Of a stretch of 54,869 nt of DNA, positions 1-7,239 are shown piece by piece. Both the position numbers and the translations under genes were made by a program. The DNA lies in the NCBI GenBank assembly GCA_027083135.1, contig JALWQH010000029.1, positions 1 to 54,869 on the forward strand. The letters are read 5' to 3'. How positions within the stretch are numbered: position 1 is the stretch's first letter; each line of letters begins with the position of its first letter. Source of the DNA: Desulfurococcales archaeon (lineage in GTDB: Archaea; Thermoproteota; Thermoprotei_A; Sulfolobales; WAQK01). The notes under the pieces are model-generated. The model saw nothing but the letters and a program-made list of their open reading frames with translations. It was not told the DNA's origin and did not search any database.

Positions 1-551
1 GGAAGATAAGGGAGTTCCACGGCGTCTTCCCAGCAGTGGTGAGAGCCTACGCCTGGCTGATGAGCCTGGGCGGAGAGGGGGTAAGGGAGGTTGCAAGAAC
101 AGCCGTGCTGAACAACAATTACCTCATATCCAGGGTTCTCAGGGAGGTGAGGGGGATGAGCCTATCATTCCCGAAGACAAGGTACCGTGTAGGGCAGGCC
201 AGATACACTATCGAGAAGCTGGCAAGGGAGACAGGCATACATGTCGACGACTTCATAAGGAGGATGATAGACTTCGGCTTCCACCTCTGGACAAGCCATC
301 ACCCATGGATAGTTCCCGAACCCCTCACCATAGAGCCCACTGAATCCTACTCTAAGGAAGACTTAGACGAGTATGTTGAGGGATTAAAGAAGGTTGCCCG
401 AGAAGCATACGAGGATCCTGAGAGGGTTAGGGAAGCCCCACATCAAAGCGTTATCCACCGGATAGCTGACCCAAGCATGCTTGAAGACCCTGAGAAATGG
501 GCGCCTACATGGAGAGTCTACCTTAGAAAATACGGTGGAGGAAACAGGTAA
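1..551 (+). CDS. gcvPB: Glycine dehydrogenase (decarboxylating) subunit 2, C-terminal part
   Basis: This is the 3' end of a gene that begins before the window; the frame is open from base 3 with no start needed. The product is the C-terminal half of the PLP-dependent P-protein of the glycine cleavage system, subunit 2 of the split archaeal/bacterial form. It decarboxylates glycine and passes aminomethyl to lipoyl-H protein. The visible run FHGVFPAVVRAYAW followed by LGGEGVREV and AVLNNNYL is typical of this region of the family, as is the acidic C-terminal tail before the stop. The next gene starts about 40 bases after the stop, so the two are probably cotranscribed. The missing N-terminal part, including the PLP lysine, cannot be checked here. 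Confidence 0.88.
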   Translation, partial: KIREFHGVFPAVVRAYAWLMSLGGEGVREVARTAVLNNNYLISRVLREVRGMSLSFPKTRYRVGQARYTIEKLARETGIHVDDFIRRMIDFGFHLWTSHHPWIVPEPLTIEPTESYSKEDLDEYVEGLKKVAREAYEDPERVREAPHQSVIHRIADPSMLEDPEKWAPTWRVYLRKYGGGNR

Positions 552-591
552 GCCGCGAGGCGAGCCTAGCACATCAGCATGGTGGCGGGCT

Positions 592-1713
592 TTGAGGAGG
601 ATAGGGCTAATAGTCAACCCTATAGCAGGGATGGGGGGACGTGTAGGGCTTAAAGGCACAGACGGCTGGGATATAGTTGAGAGGGCTGTCAGGCTTGGAG
701 CCAAGCCCTGGTCTCCCCTCAGGGCTAGGAGAGCATTAGAGGAGATGCTGCCCCTGAAAGACAGAGTAGAGCTTGTCACATATCCAGGCATAATGGGCGG
801 CGAAGTCGCAGCTAAGTGCGGCTGGAAGCCCAGGGTGATCGGGGAGCTGTCCTCAAAGCACACCACCCCCGAGGATACTAGGCATGCAGCGAGGGAGATG
901 GTGGAGCTAGGAGTAGACCTAATAATGTTTGTTGGAGGGGATGGCACCGCCAGAGACATATATGATGCAGTAGGCCTCAACGCTGTCGTAGTAGGTGTTC
1001 CAGCAGGCGTCAAGATGTACTCAGCGGTCTTCGCATCCAGCCCTGAGGCTGCGGGGAGGCTTGCAGCCAGGTATCTTAGGGGAGAGGTGAGAGGCACCGT
1101 GGAGAGAGAGGTTCTAGACATAGATGAGGAGGCTTTCAGGAGGGGGAGGCTTTCAATAAGGCTTTACGGGTACTTGAAGGTGCCAAGCGATGCTCGCCTC
1201 ATAGTGGGAGGCAAGGCCCCTACAAGCATGAGTGAGAAGCTGAACCAGGAGGCAATAGCAGCCGACATCATAGAGGGCATGAAGGACAGCTACTATTATA
1301 TCATAGGGCCTGGAACCACCACTAAAACCATACTTGAAAAGCTTGGCTGCGAATACTCCCTCCTAGGCGTAGACGTGGTGCGTGGAGGGAGGCTTGTAGG
1401 CAGGGATCTCAGCGAGGCGGAGATGCTCGACGTGATCAGGGGTGGTGAGGCAAGGATCATTGTGAGCCCCATAGGAGGCCAGGGATACGTGTTTGGGAGG
1501 GGGAACCAGCAGATAAGCCCAAGAGTCATAAGGAGAGCTGGAGGCCGGAAGAGTATAATCATAGCTGCAACCATGCATAAGATAGCATCCCTGAGGGGCA
1601 GGCCCCTCCTAGTAGACACTAATGATAGAGAGCTGGACGGCGAGCTCAGCGGGTGGTATAGGATTATAGTAGGCTATAAGGAGAGATTAATGTACCGAGT
1701 CGTTCCAGGATGA
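592..1713 (+). CDS. ATP-NAD kinase family protein (COG3199-like)
   Basis: The product belongs to the ATP-NAD kinase/AcoX-like family, related to NAD kinases that phosphorylate NAD to NADP. The N-terminus reads IGLIVNPIAGMGGRVGLKG, the usual first strand and loop of the family. A GGDGT motif (FVGGDGTARD) sits near residue 115 of the chosen frame, and GPGTTTK and SPIGGQGYVFGRGNQQ follow in the C-terminal half. The TTG at 592 is chosen because family members start at this strand and a GGTGG sits 6 bases upstream. A GTG at 535, overlapping the end of gcvPB, would add 19 residues. The same-strand position just after gcvPB suggests one operon. Cytoplasmic. The exact phosphate acceptor is not shown by the sequence. 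Confidence 0.85.
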   Translation: MRRIGLIVNPIAGMGGRVGLKGTDGWDIVERAVRLGAKPWSPLRARRALEEMLPLKDRVELVTYPGIMGGEVAAKCGWKPRVIGELSSKHTTPEDTRHAAREMVELGVDLIMFVGGDGTARDIYDAVGLNAVVVGVPAGVKMYSAVFASSPEAAGRLAARYLRGEVRGTVEREVLDIDEEAFRRGRLSIRLYGYLKVPSDARLIVGGKAPTSMSEKLNQEAIAADIIEGMKDSYYYIIGPGTTTKTILEKLGCEYSLLGVDVVRGGRLVGRDLSEAEMLDVIRGGEARIIVSPIGGQGYVFGRGNQQISPRVIRRAGGRKSIIIAATMHKIASLRGRPLLVDTNDRELDGELSGWYRIIVGYKERLMYRVVPG

Positions 1714-1714
1714 A

Positions 1715-2776
1715 TTATGCCTGCACTGATCTAAGCACCGCTGGCTTAAGCCCTAGATGCCCAGCAGCTGTTGTGAGCCTTACACCCTGCTTTTCAGCCT
1801 CCCTCCATACAGGCATAGTCCTCTCCATATAGCGGGGTTCTCTGAGGAGGTGGTGGTCGTATATTACTAGCTCCAGCCTCTCAGCCTCCCTGAGGATCCT
1901 GACAGCATTATCCACGGCTCTACGTAGATTAGTGTTGTTGAGCATGTATCCCAGCATGTAGGTTGGAGGGCCGTCGAGGATGAGTATGTGGGGGTTGAGG
2001 TCTATGATCATCGACGCATAGTCCTCTATTATGGGGCCGTTAATGTCCGAGGAGTAATGTATCCTCCACTTCCCCCTATCTATGGTTAGGCCAAGCACCC
2101 ATCCAACCCTAGAATACTCTACTCCATGGAACAATGGCTCCGTGAACCTGAGCCTGGAGCCGCAGAGCTCGAAGCTCCTCCCATCAGCAAACCTAGCCTC
2201 AAAGCCCTCCCCTCTGAGCTCGGGGATCCTCCTATACCTCCTCCACTCCTCAACCCTCCTCTCAAACCACCTCCTACCCTTCTCCAAGAGCTCCCTCCTA
2301 CGCTCCTCATAGTCCCCGAAGCTCTTGGAGAGAGCTTCGCCCAGATCTTCCAGCATGTCAGGATACTCCTCTTCCCGGGGAGGCTCCAAGACCTCCTCCA
2401 ACCTACCCCCACCCAAGATAGAGAGATAGTTAGCATAGAATGATAGGGCCCTCCTCCTCTGAGACCCATTGATATACTTGTTTGGATCCTTGGCTAGCAG
2501 CAGCTTATCCCTGTAGAGCATGGGGTCGAAGTCAGTGTAATGGTCATAGTGGTAGTGCGTTATAACAACTATTGAAGCCTCCGTGGCAGCGCTTCTTATA
2601 GCCTCATAGCCCTCCTCAGCCCATCGCACCTTATCCTCCACGGATGCAGGAAAACTCAGATGCATGATCGCTACCCCTGGATCAACTAGAAGCCTGCATC
2701 CCCCGAGATCAACAAGTATGCTGGACGACTTAGCACCCATAGAGTCAAACCACACGGGCCTAAAAGCATCCTCCAA
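1715..2776 (-). CDS. Metallo-beta-lactamase-fold hydrolase, UPF0282-like
   Basis: This is a 353-residue predicted metal-dependent hydrolase. Near residue 75 it carries the metal-binding motif THYHYDH (HxHxDH), preceded by a first beta strand that ends in LLVDPGVA. Further His and Asp ligands are plausible at DHHLLRE and in the SSDINGP segment. Fold, length and the start DSMGAKSSS...VDPGVA resemble the archaeal UPF0282/COG2248 family, whose substrate is unknown. The chosen TTG at 2776 gives the N-terminal length typical of the family. GTG at 2755 and ATG at 2740 are alternatives. It is convergent with the NAD-kinase gene, with 1 base between the stops. Cytoplasmic; no signal peptide. Confidence 0.8.
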   Translation of the reverse strand: MEDAFRPVWFDSMGAKSSSILVDLGGCRLLVDPGVAIMHLSFPASVEDKVRWAEEGYEAIRSAATEASIVVITHYHYDHYTDFDPMLYRDKLLLAKDPNKYINGSQRRRALSFYANYLSILGGGRLEEVLEPPREEEYPDMLEDLGEALSKSFGDYEERRRELLEKGRRWFERRVEEWRRYRRIPELRGEGFEARFADGRSFELCGSRLRFTEPLFHGVEYSRVGWVLGLTIDRGKWRIHYSSDINGPIIEDYASMIIDLNPHILILDGPPTYMLGYMLNNTNLRRAVDNAVRILREAERLELVIYDHHLLREPRYMERTMPVWREAEKQGVRLTTAAGHLGLKPAVLRSVQA

Positions 2777-2986
2777 CAGTCAACCCATAGTCACAGTAAC
2801 ATGAGGCATCCCTTAGAGTTATTCGAAACCCCATGAACCCACAAATATCTTTTCAAACCCTGAAATATGTGTTAGATGCTTCTAGAAGCCTTTATCCCTC
2901 TACCCGGCAATAATACTCACATGAGAATTAGGTATCTTCATAAAGCAGACTGCTGCTCAGAAACAGCATGATACTTGCAGGGAGAC

Positions 2987-3015
2987 TGAAGTTTCACGAG
3001 CGCATCCAAACTTCA
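2987..3015. repeat. Perfect 8-base inverted repeat upstream of surface-protein gene
   Basis: The arms TGAAGTTT (2987-2994) and AAACTTCA (3008-3015) are exact reverse complements with a 13-base spacer. They lie about 40 to 70 bases before the TATA element of the rightward gene. This could be a regulator site or a chance repeat; nothing else in the window shows the same arms to my reading. Confidence 0.4.
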
Positions 3016-3053
3016 ATAATCTATCATACTATGGCTAAAAGAAGCAGGTTTCC

Positions 3054-3067
3054 GATATATACATATG
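3054..3067 (+). promoter_or_regulatory. TATA element, probably giving a leaderless transcript
   Basis: GATATATACATATG is centred about 26 bases upstream of the ATG at 3084. With the usual archaeal spacing the transcript would start at or next to that ATG. No ribosome-binding sequence is present before the ATG, which agrees with leaderless translation. Confidence 0.5.
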
Positions 3068-3083
3068 TTGGGGCTGTGGTACT

Positions 3084-5621
3084 ATGATCTGGGATAATGG
3101 TATGCTGTTTTCATCAACGCTGCCTGGGCTGTTTCTGCTATTCGTATTTACCATGGGAGGAGCAGCCTCAGCGATCCCTGCAGCGTTTACTGAGAGTTCA
3201 GGAACTATGGTAAGCAGTACATCTCTTCCATCCGTAGGCAATACCGAGTGGATCCGTATTAAGGGGGACGAGCTGCAGGGATGCGTTGCTTCCAGGATGA
3301 TAGTGGGTGTGTGGACAAACCTAAGATGGGCTGAGCTCCCCTTCATAGCTCTCCCCCTAAGAAACAATACATATACAACTGGACTGCGCATACTGTACCA
3401 TGGCAGGCCTCTCAGAACTCTCGGCAAGAATACCGCCAGCTATGTTCTCAGAAACCTTGACAAGCTTGTGGATAGAGGAGAAGCCAAGGTGCTTAAGGCC
3501 TTCATCACGCTCTACGCTCAGCCTGTTAAAATAAATCCTAGGCAGGGTATCCTAGTACCTCTCACCAAGGATCTACTAGCCAAGGCGTCCAGAACCTCTG
3601 AGCAAGCCTGGGCCCCGGAGGCCTTAAGGCTAGGGTATGATAGGAGGTTGACCTACAACTACAATGGTGTAGGCATAGAGGTATATTGCTCCAGCAGTAG
3701 GACTGGGAGCAGGACGCCGCTTCTACCACCTCTAACCAGAGGCACCAAGCTCAGCATATATGCAGGCATCCGGCATAACGGGAGGATCAGGAACGTGAGG
3801 CTTTTAGACCAACTAGACCCCCAGGAACTATACAAGCAGTACACCTCACAGACAACAAGCCTAAGCCCTTCTATCCGCCTGGACGGGATGCCTAAGGCTA
3901 AGCTACTGAGAGTAGAGAAGCTTTCCACAAGCAATCTCATGTTGAGTAGTGGTGCCTATTTGTGGTATGTTAGGTATTGGAGGGATGGTGTGCTGAGCAA
4001 CCACACTGTTATGGGCCAGGAGAACGTGGTTTTAGTTGATTATTTTACGACTAAGGGTAACACGTCCCGATACGACATCTACCTAAAGCTTAGAAGCCTA
4101 GCCAACACGGGTAGAACAATACACGTGGAAGCCTATGTTAATGGTTCTCAAGTAATATGTGATGACTTGGTGGAGGATGGCAGGTCAACCTACATGCTAG
4201 AAGCCACCATAAGCGGGAGGGAAGCAGAGATCAGCAACAAGGCATGGGAGGTTAAGGTTGTTCTAAGCGGCCTAGACCCCCAGGAGTCCAAATGGCTGGT
4301 GGACGCCGTGGCTACAGCCAGAGCATGGATACAACCAATAAACTGGGAGAACGGCGTACACGAAGTCCACGCCCAATACTACGGCACAAGCAGCGTCAGC
4401 TATACTGGGAGCCAGGATGACCGCACACCAGGTCAGTACGAGATTAATCCCGAGTCAGGGGACGCAATACTGCTCTTCGCAGGCTCCTCCAACCTTGTTG
4501 AGGGATATTCGGGAACCGGGCTAAGCATAACCGTGAAGAGCACCTCAGACCAACTGTATGACAGGTATGTGGATATATATGTCGGTGATCATTATCTCGG
4601 CTCCTGCCTGGCCAGCGCCCCGGTAGCTAACGGTACACGGGGGGTCAGAAGCTGCACCCTGCAAGCAGATGACATCTCACCCTACCTTATAGGGTCTCTC
4701 AGGCGAAACGAGACGCTAGCCGTAAGAGTCGCGATAAGAGGATACAACTCCCATGATTATAGACACTGGTTTATAAATGAAGCATACGTGAACTTCTATA
4801 TGAGGGAAACCTTAGAGACAAGGGGGTTATATGATGTAAAGGATCCCACTTTAGTGACCTGTGTCCCGCCAGGATGCTCTACAGATATAATTTTAGAGGA
4901 GAATTATATTGGAGGCTCATATTATTACTATGGTTATTGGCTCGATACGGATATGCACCAGTCATTAATTACGGTATCCATACCTAAATTCATGCCTGGA
5001 GCTATGGGGAAGATCAGTGTAGCCATAATTATTCCTATAATGTCTAGACGGCCTGCGAGCCAGGAGTACATGTCCCATTCACTAGTGAGAGCGGAGATCC
5101 AGCTCAGCTTAAGCCAGGAAGGAACAAACGTAAAAATAGCTCAGCCTCCAGGTGCATATATACCTGTCCCACAGGCGTCTTCTCGATACGAATCCAGTAC
5201 CATAAGGTGGGGCCTCAGGATCGCCTCCGTGATCTCAAATCTCATAGGCGTGGTTGTGGGAGAAGCAGCTCAGCTTGAATCAGAGGTACTCCTCCTAGGC
5301 ATAGGGATAGCTACCGCCCCCAGCTCGTACCGTTATGAAGAAGTAGCCTCCCTGAAGCAGGTTGGCAGCAATGCGGTGAGGCTGGCCTGGGATTCGGGTT
5401 ATAGGAAGATCAGTAGTGGTTTATTCATGATAGGGATGGTGTTTATGCCTGGGCTGCCGACCGGCGTCTGGAATGCTAATCCGCTAAATATAAGCCTCTC
5501 AGGATACCTGAGGATATATGTTTCTAAAGAAGCGCCTAATGATTCTCCAATAGTGCCCAGCAGCCTTCTAGATGTATCTATAACTAGGAGCATGGAAAGT
5601 ATGCCTGGGGCGGGGGGATGA
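3084..5621 (+). CDS. Large secreted or surface protein of unknown function
   Basis: I do not recognise this 845-residue protein. It has a hydrophobic N-terminal signal segment (about residues 7-30, LPGLFLLFVFTMGGAASA), with a plausible cleavage after ASA. A long, polar, Tyr/Ser/Thr/Asn-rich extracellular region with several N-X-S/T sequons follows. Moderately hydrophobic stretches lie near the C-terminus (about 710-760 and 770-790), which could attach it to the membrane. Cysteines are few. The membrane protein starting 5 bases after its stop (5626) is probably its operon partner. There is no Shine-Dalgarno sequence, and a TATA box about 26 bases upstream points to a leaderless mRNA. Candidate roles are cell-surface or binding protein; this is inference only. 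Confidence 0.7.
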   Translation: MIWDNGMLFSSTLPGLFLLFVFTMGGAASAIPAAFTESSGTMVSSTSLPSVGNTEWIRIKGDELQGCVASRMIVGVWTNLRWAELPFIALPLRNNTYTTGLRILYHGRPLRTLGKNTASYVLRNLDKLVDRGEAKVLKAFITLYAQPVKINPRQGILVPLTKDLLAKASRTSEQAWAPEALRLGYDRRLTYNYNGVGIEVYCSSSRTGSRTPLLPPLTRGTKLSIYAGIRHNGRIRNVRLLDQLDPQELYKQYTSQTTSLSPSIRLDGMPKAKLLRVEKLSTSNLMLSSGAYLWYVRYWRDGVLSNHTVMGQENVVLVDYFTTKGNTSRYDIYLKLRSLANTGRTIHVEAYVNGSQVICDDLVEDGRSTYMLEATISGREAEISNKAWEVKVVLSGLDPQESKWLVDAVATARAWIQPINWENGVHEVHAQYYGTSSVSYTGSQDDRTPGQYEINPESGDAILLFAGSSNLVEGYSGTGLSITVKSTSDQLYDRYVDIYVGDHYLGSCLASAPVANGTRGVRSCTLQADDISPYLIGSLRRNETLAVRVAIRGYNSHDYRHWFINEAYVNFYMRETLETRGLYDVKDPTLVTCVPPGCSTDIILEENYIGGSYYYYGYWLDTDMHQSLITVSIPKFMPGAMGKISVAIIIPIMSRRPASQEYMSHSLVRAEIQLSLSQEGTNVKIAQPPGAYIPVPQASSRYESSTIRWGLRIASVISNLIGVVVGEAAQLESEVLLLGIGIATAPSSYRYEEVASLKQVGSNAVRLAWDSGYRKISSGLFMIGMVFMPGLPTGVWNANPLNISLSGYLRIYVSKEAPNDSPIVPSSLLDVSITRSMESMPGAGG

Positions 5622-5625
5622 GGCC

Positions 5626-6369
5626 GTGGAGAGCCGTGTTGAGGCTGTATTGCTTCTTGCGGGCTCTACGCTGTTCCTCGTACTTGTAGGCATGTTGTAT
5701 GGGGCTCTATGCGGGCCTATGTTGGAGGCTGCTGCCCATAACCCGTTTGAGAATATGGGTAATATTATTCATGGATTAGTGCTTCACGGTGCAGCAATCT
5801 ATGTGATACTTGCCTTGTTCCCATTGCTCCTGGCTCCTTATAGGGCTGTCCTCCTAGATGCGCCTCTACGCAGGATGATGTTGAGCGATGCCCTCTACCT
5901 ATACCTACCTATGCTGGTCCCCATACTGGTGATCATCGCTTACTACGAGCTGGTGGCCGCGGATATGCCTCCAAGCCTATTCGCAGGGAGGTTTCTGGAC
6001 ATGGTGGGGTTAGCTGAGATCACATATCTGGTTCTCTCAGTATACGTGACCGTGCTGGGCGTGCCCCTATCCACTGCTAGGGCTGCTGGGCTGAGGGTAG
6101 GGGTGAAGCGCCTAGCCTTATACGGCACGGCATCCATAATCCTCACCAAGATCATGGGCTCGATCCTCGCAGTCCTGGCGGGATTAATAGTGCCTGGAAC
6201 ACTGGTAACATGCTCGGCTGAGAATCTAGGCATACATTCCTTGAACCCTAATTTACCCAAGCTTGAGGAAATGTTCACGATAACCTCGAGGGAGGCTGCA
6301 GGCATGCTCCTACTACCACTCCTCTACTTCTACCTCCTAGCATGGTTTCTGAGCAGTGAAGAGCTATGA
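5626..6369 (+). CDS. Polytopic membrane protein, partner of the preceding surface protein
   Basis: The 247-residue product has about five or six hydrophobic segments, including residues 8-28, 48-72, 85-110, 130-150, 165-190 and the C-terminal LLLPLLYFYLLAWFL. There are no recognised catalytic motifs. The arrangement vaguely recalls Yip1-type membrane proteins, but I would not assign it. The GTG start at 5626 follows the upstream stop by 4 bases and overlaps a GGGGGGATGAGG ribosome-site region, so translation is probably coupled. Its constant companion is likely the 845-residue surface protein, and the pair may form one membrane-anchored complex. Confidence 0.65.
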   Translation: MESRVEAVLLLAGSTLFLVLVGMLYGALCGPMLEAAAHNPFENMGNIIHGLVLHGAAIYVILALFPLLLAPYRAVLLDAPLRRMMLSDALYLYLPMLVPILVIIAYYELVAADMPPSLFAGRFLDMVGLAEITYLVLSVYVTVLGVPLSTARAAGLRVGVKRLALYGTASIILTKIMGSILAVLAGLIVPGTLVTCSAENLGIHSLNPNLPKLEEMFTITSREAAGMLLLPLLYFYLLAWFLSSEEL

Positions 6370-6416
6370 GACAAGCGGCTTTGAAAACGTTTCAGCTAAC
6401 CCTTATGCTTTAAGGC

Positions 6417-7169
6417 CTAGCATGTATTAGAGAGGTTTTCTCCGAGGCCTGGAGGGAGTGTGCCTGCAATGTATGCTGAATTCTCGTGTTTCAGGCCTAC
6501 CAGGTATATCCCCATGGTGTTCACGGCTACGCCGTTTAGGCTTTCTCCCTCGAGGTGTAGGGATATGATGAGGGGTGATGAGAGGCGTGCGGCGAGCCTC
6601 TGAGCCCAGATCTTTGGGAGGGGCAGTGTGCCTGAGAATACTATTAGTATAGGCCATTTAGGGCTAACCACGCAGTCTCCTAAGACCGGTGATGCAGGGT
6701 AGCTTTTCGCCCCCCTCTCTAGGAGGAGATCGTTGGCGGCTCCTATGCCGCGGAGCTTTTCAACGGTGCTTGGAGCCACCAGTGTTTTGATCACGCCTTC
6801 TCCGGGGCTTTTAAGCGTGGATTGCTTCAGGCTGATGGCAAGCTCCCTGGAGCCCATGGGGGTGCGGAGCACTAGGTTCCCATTCATCTCCTCTGGAATA
6901 TTTATGGTGGCCCCGCTGAGCTTCACCGTGCTATTAGCACTATGCACCTCTACTACGATCAGGTAGGAGAGCAGGGTCGTGTTACCCGTTCGGATGGGCT
7001 TGAAGAAAACGTATTTCAGGGTGGCGTTAAGCCTAGGCTTCAGCGTAGCAGTGGTTGTGAAGGATGATGTGGGCTGCCTTCTCCCCCCGGATGGTATGAG
7101 GGGGGAGACCACTGCGAATAATATGAGCGCTACAGCAGCTATGAGCAGGTACCAGTGCCTACGCATCAT
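6417..7169 (-). CDS. Membrane-anchored extracytoplasmic protein, unknown function
   Basis: This 250-residue protein has one N-terminal hydrophobic helix (about residues 6-24, WYLLIAAVALILFAVVSPLIP) preceded by MMRRH, so the remainder should face outward. A short Ser/Thr-rich linker (TSSFTTTATLK) follows, then a beta-rich domain with two cysteines (near residues 166 and 250). No family was recognised. A minus-strand TATA element at 7203-7213 lies about 37 bases upstream of the start, leaving a short leader. It is downstream of the pyrophosphatase gene on the same strand but has its own promoter. Either of two adjacent ATGs (7169 or 7166) can start it. Confidence 0.6.
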   Translation of the reverse strand: MMRRHWYLLIAAVALILFAVVSPLIPSGGRRQPTSSFTTTATLKPRLNATLKYVFFKPIRTGNTTLLSYLIVVEVHSANSTVKLSGATINIPEEMNGNLVLRTPMGSRELAISLKQSTLKSPGEGVIKTLVAPSTVEKLRGIGAANDLLLERGAKSYPASPVLGDCVVSPKWPILIVFSGTLPLPKIWAQRLAARLSSPLIISLHLEGESLNGVAVNTMGIYLVGLKHENSAYIAGTLPPGLGENLSNTC

Positions 7170-7202
7170 GATGCATGAGCCTAGAGTAAAAGCTGAGCTG
7201 AG

Positions 7203-7213
7203 TTATAAAAACC
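7203..7213 (-). promoter_or_regulatory. TATA element for the 250-residue membrane-anchored protein
   Basis: On the minus strand the bases read GGTTTTTATAA. The centre is about 26 bases before a predicted start site near 7180, leaving about 11 bases of leader to the ATG at 7169. Confidence 0.5.
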
Positions 7214-7239
7214 GTGTTCTCCAGCTATCAGGGGAATGC

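Larger units (their letters stand above)
2777..3083. other. Intergenic region of 307 bases between divergent genes
   Basis: No credible reading frame or RNA gene was seen. The stretch is richer in A and T than its surroundings. It holds an 8-base inverted repeat at 2987-3015 and a TATA-like element at 3054-3067 that serves the rightward gene. It separates the divergent hydrolase and surface-protein genes, so it should contain promoters for both. Confidence 0.7.

Noticed and set aside
384-1121. 245-codon minus-strand frame across gcvPB and the NAD-kinase gene
   Set aside because: It lies antisense to two recognised genes and has a low-complexity Ser/Pro/Thr composition expected of a shadow frame.
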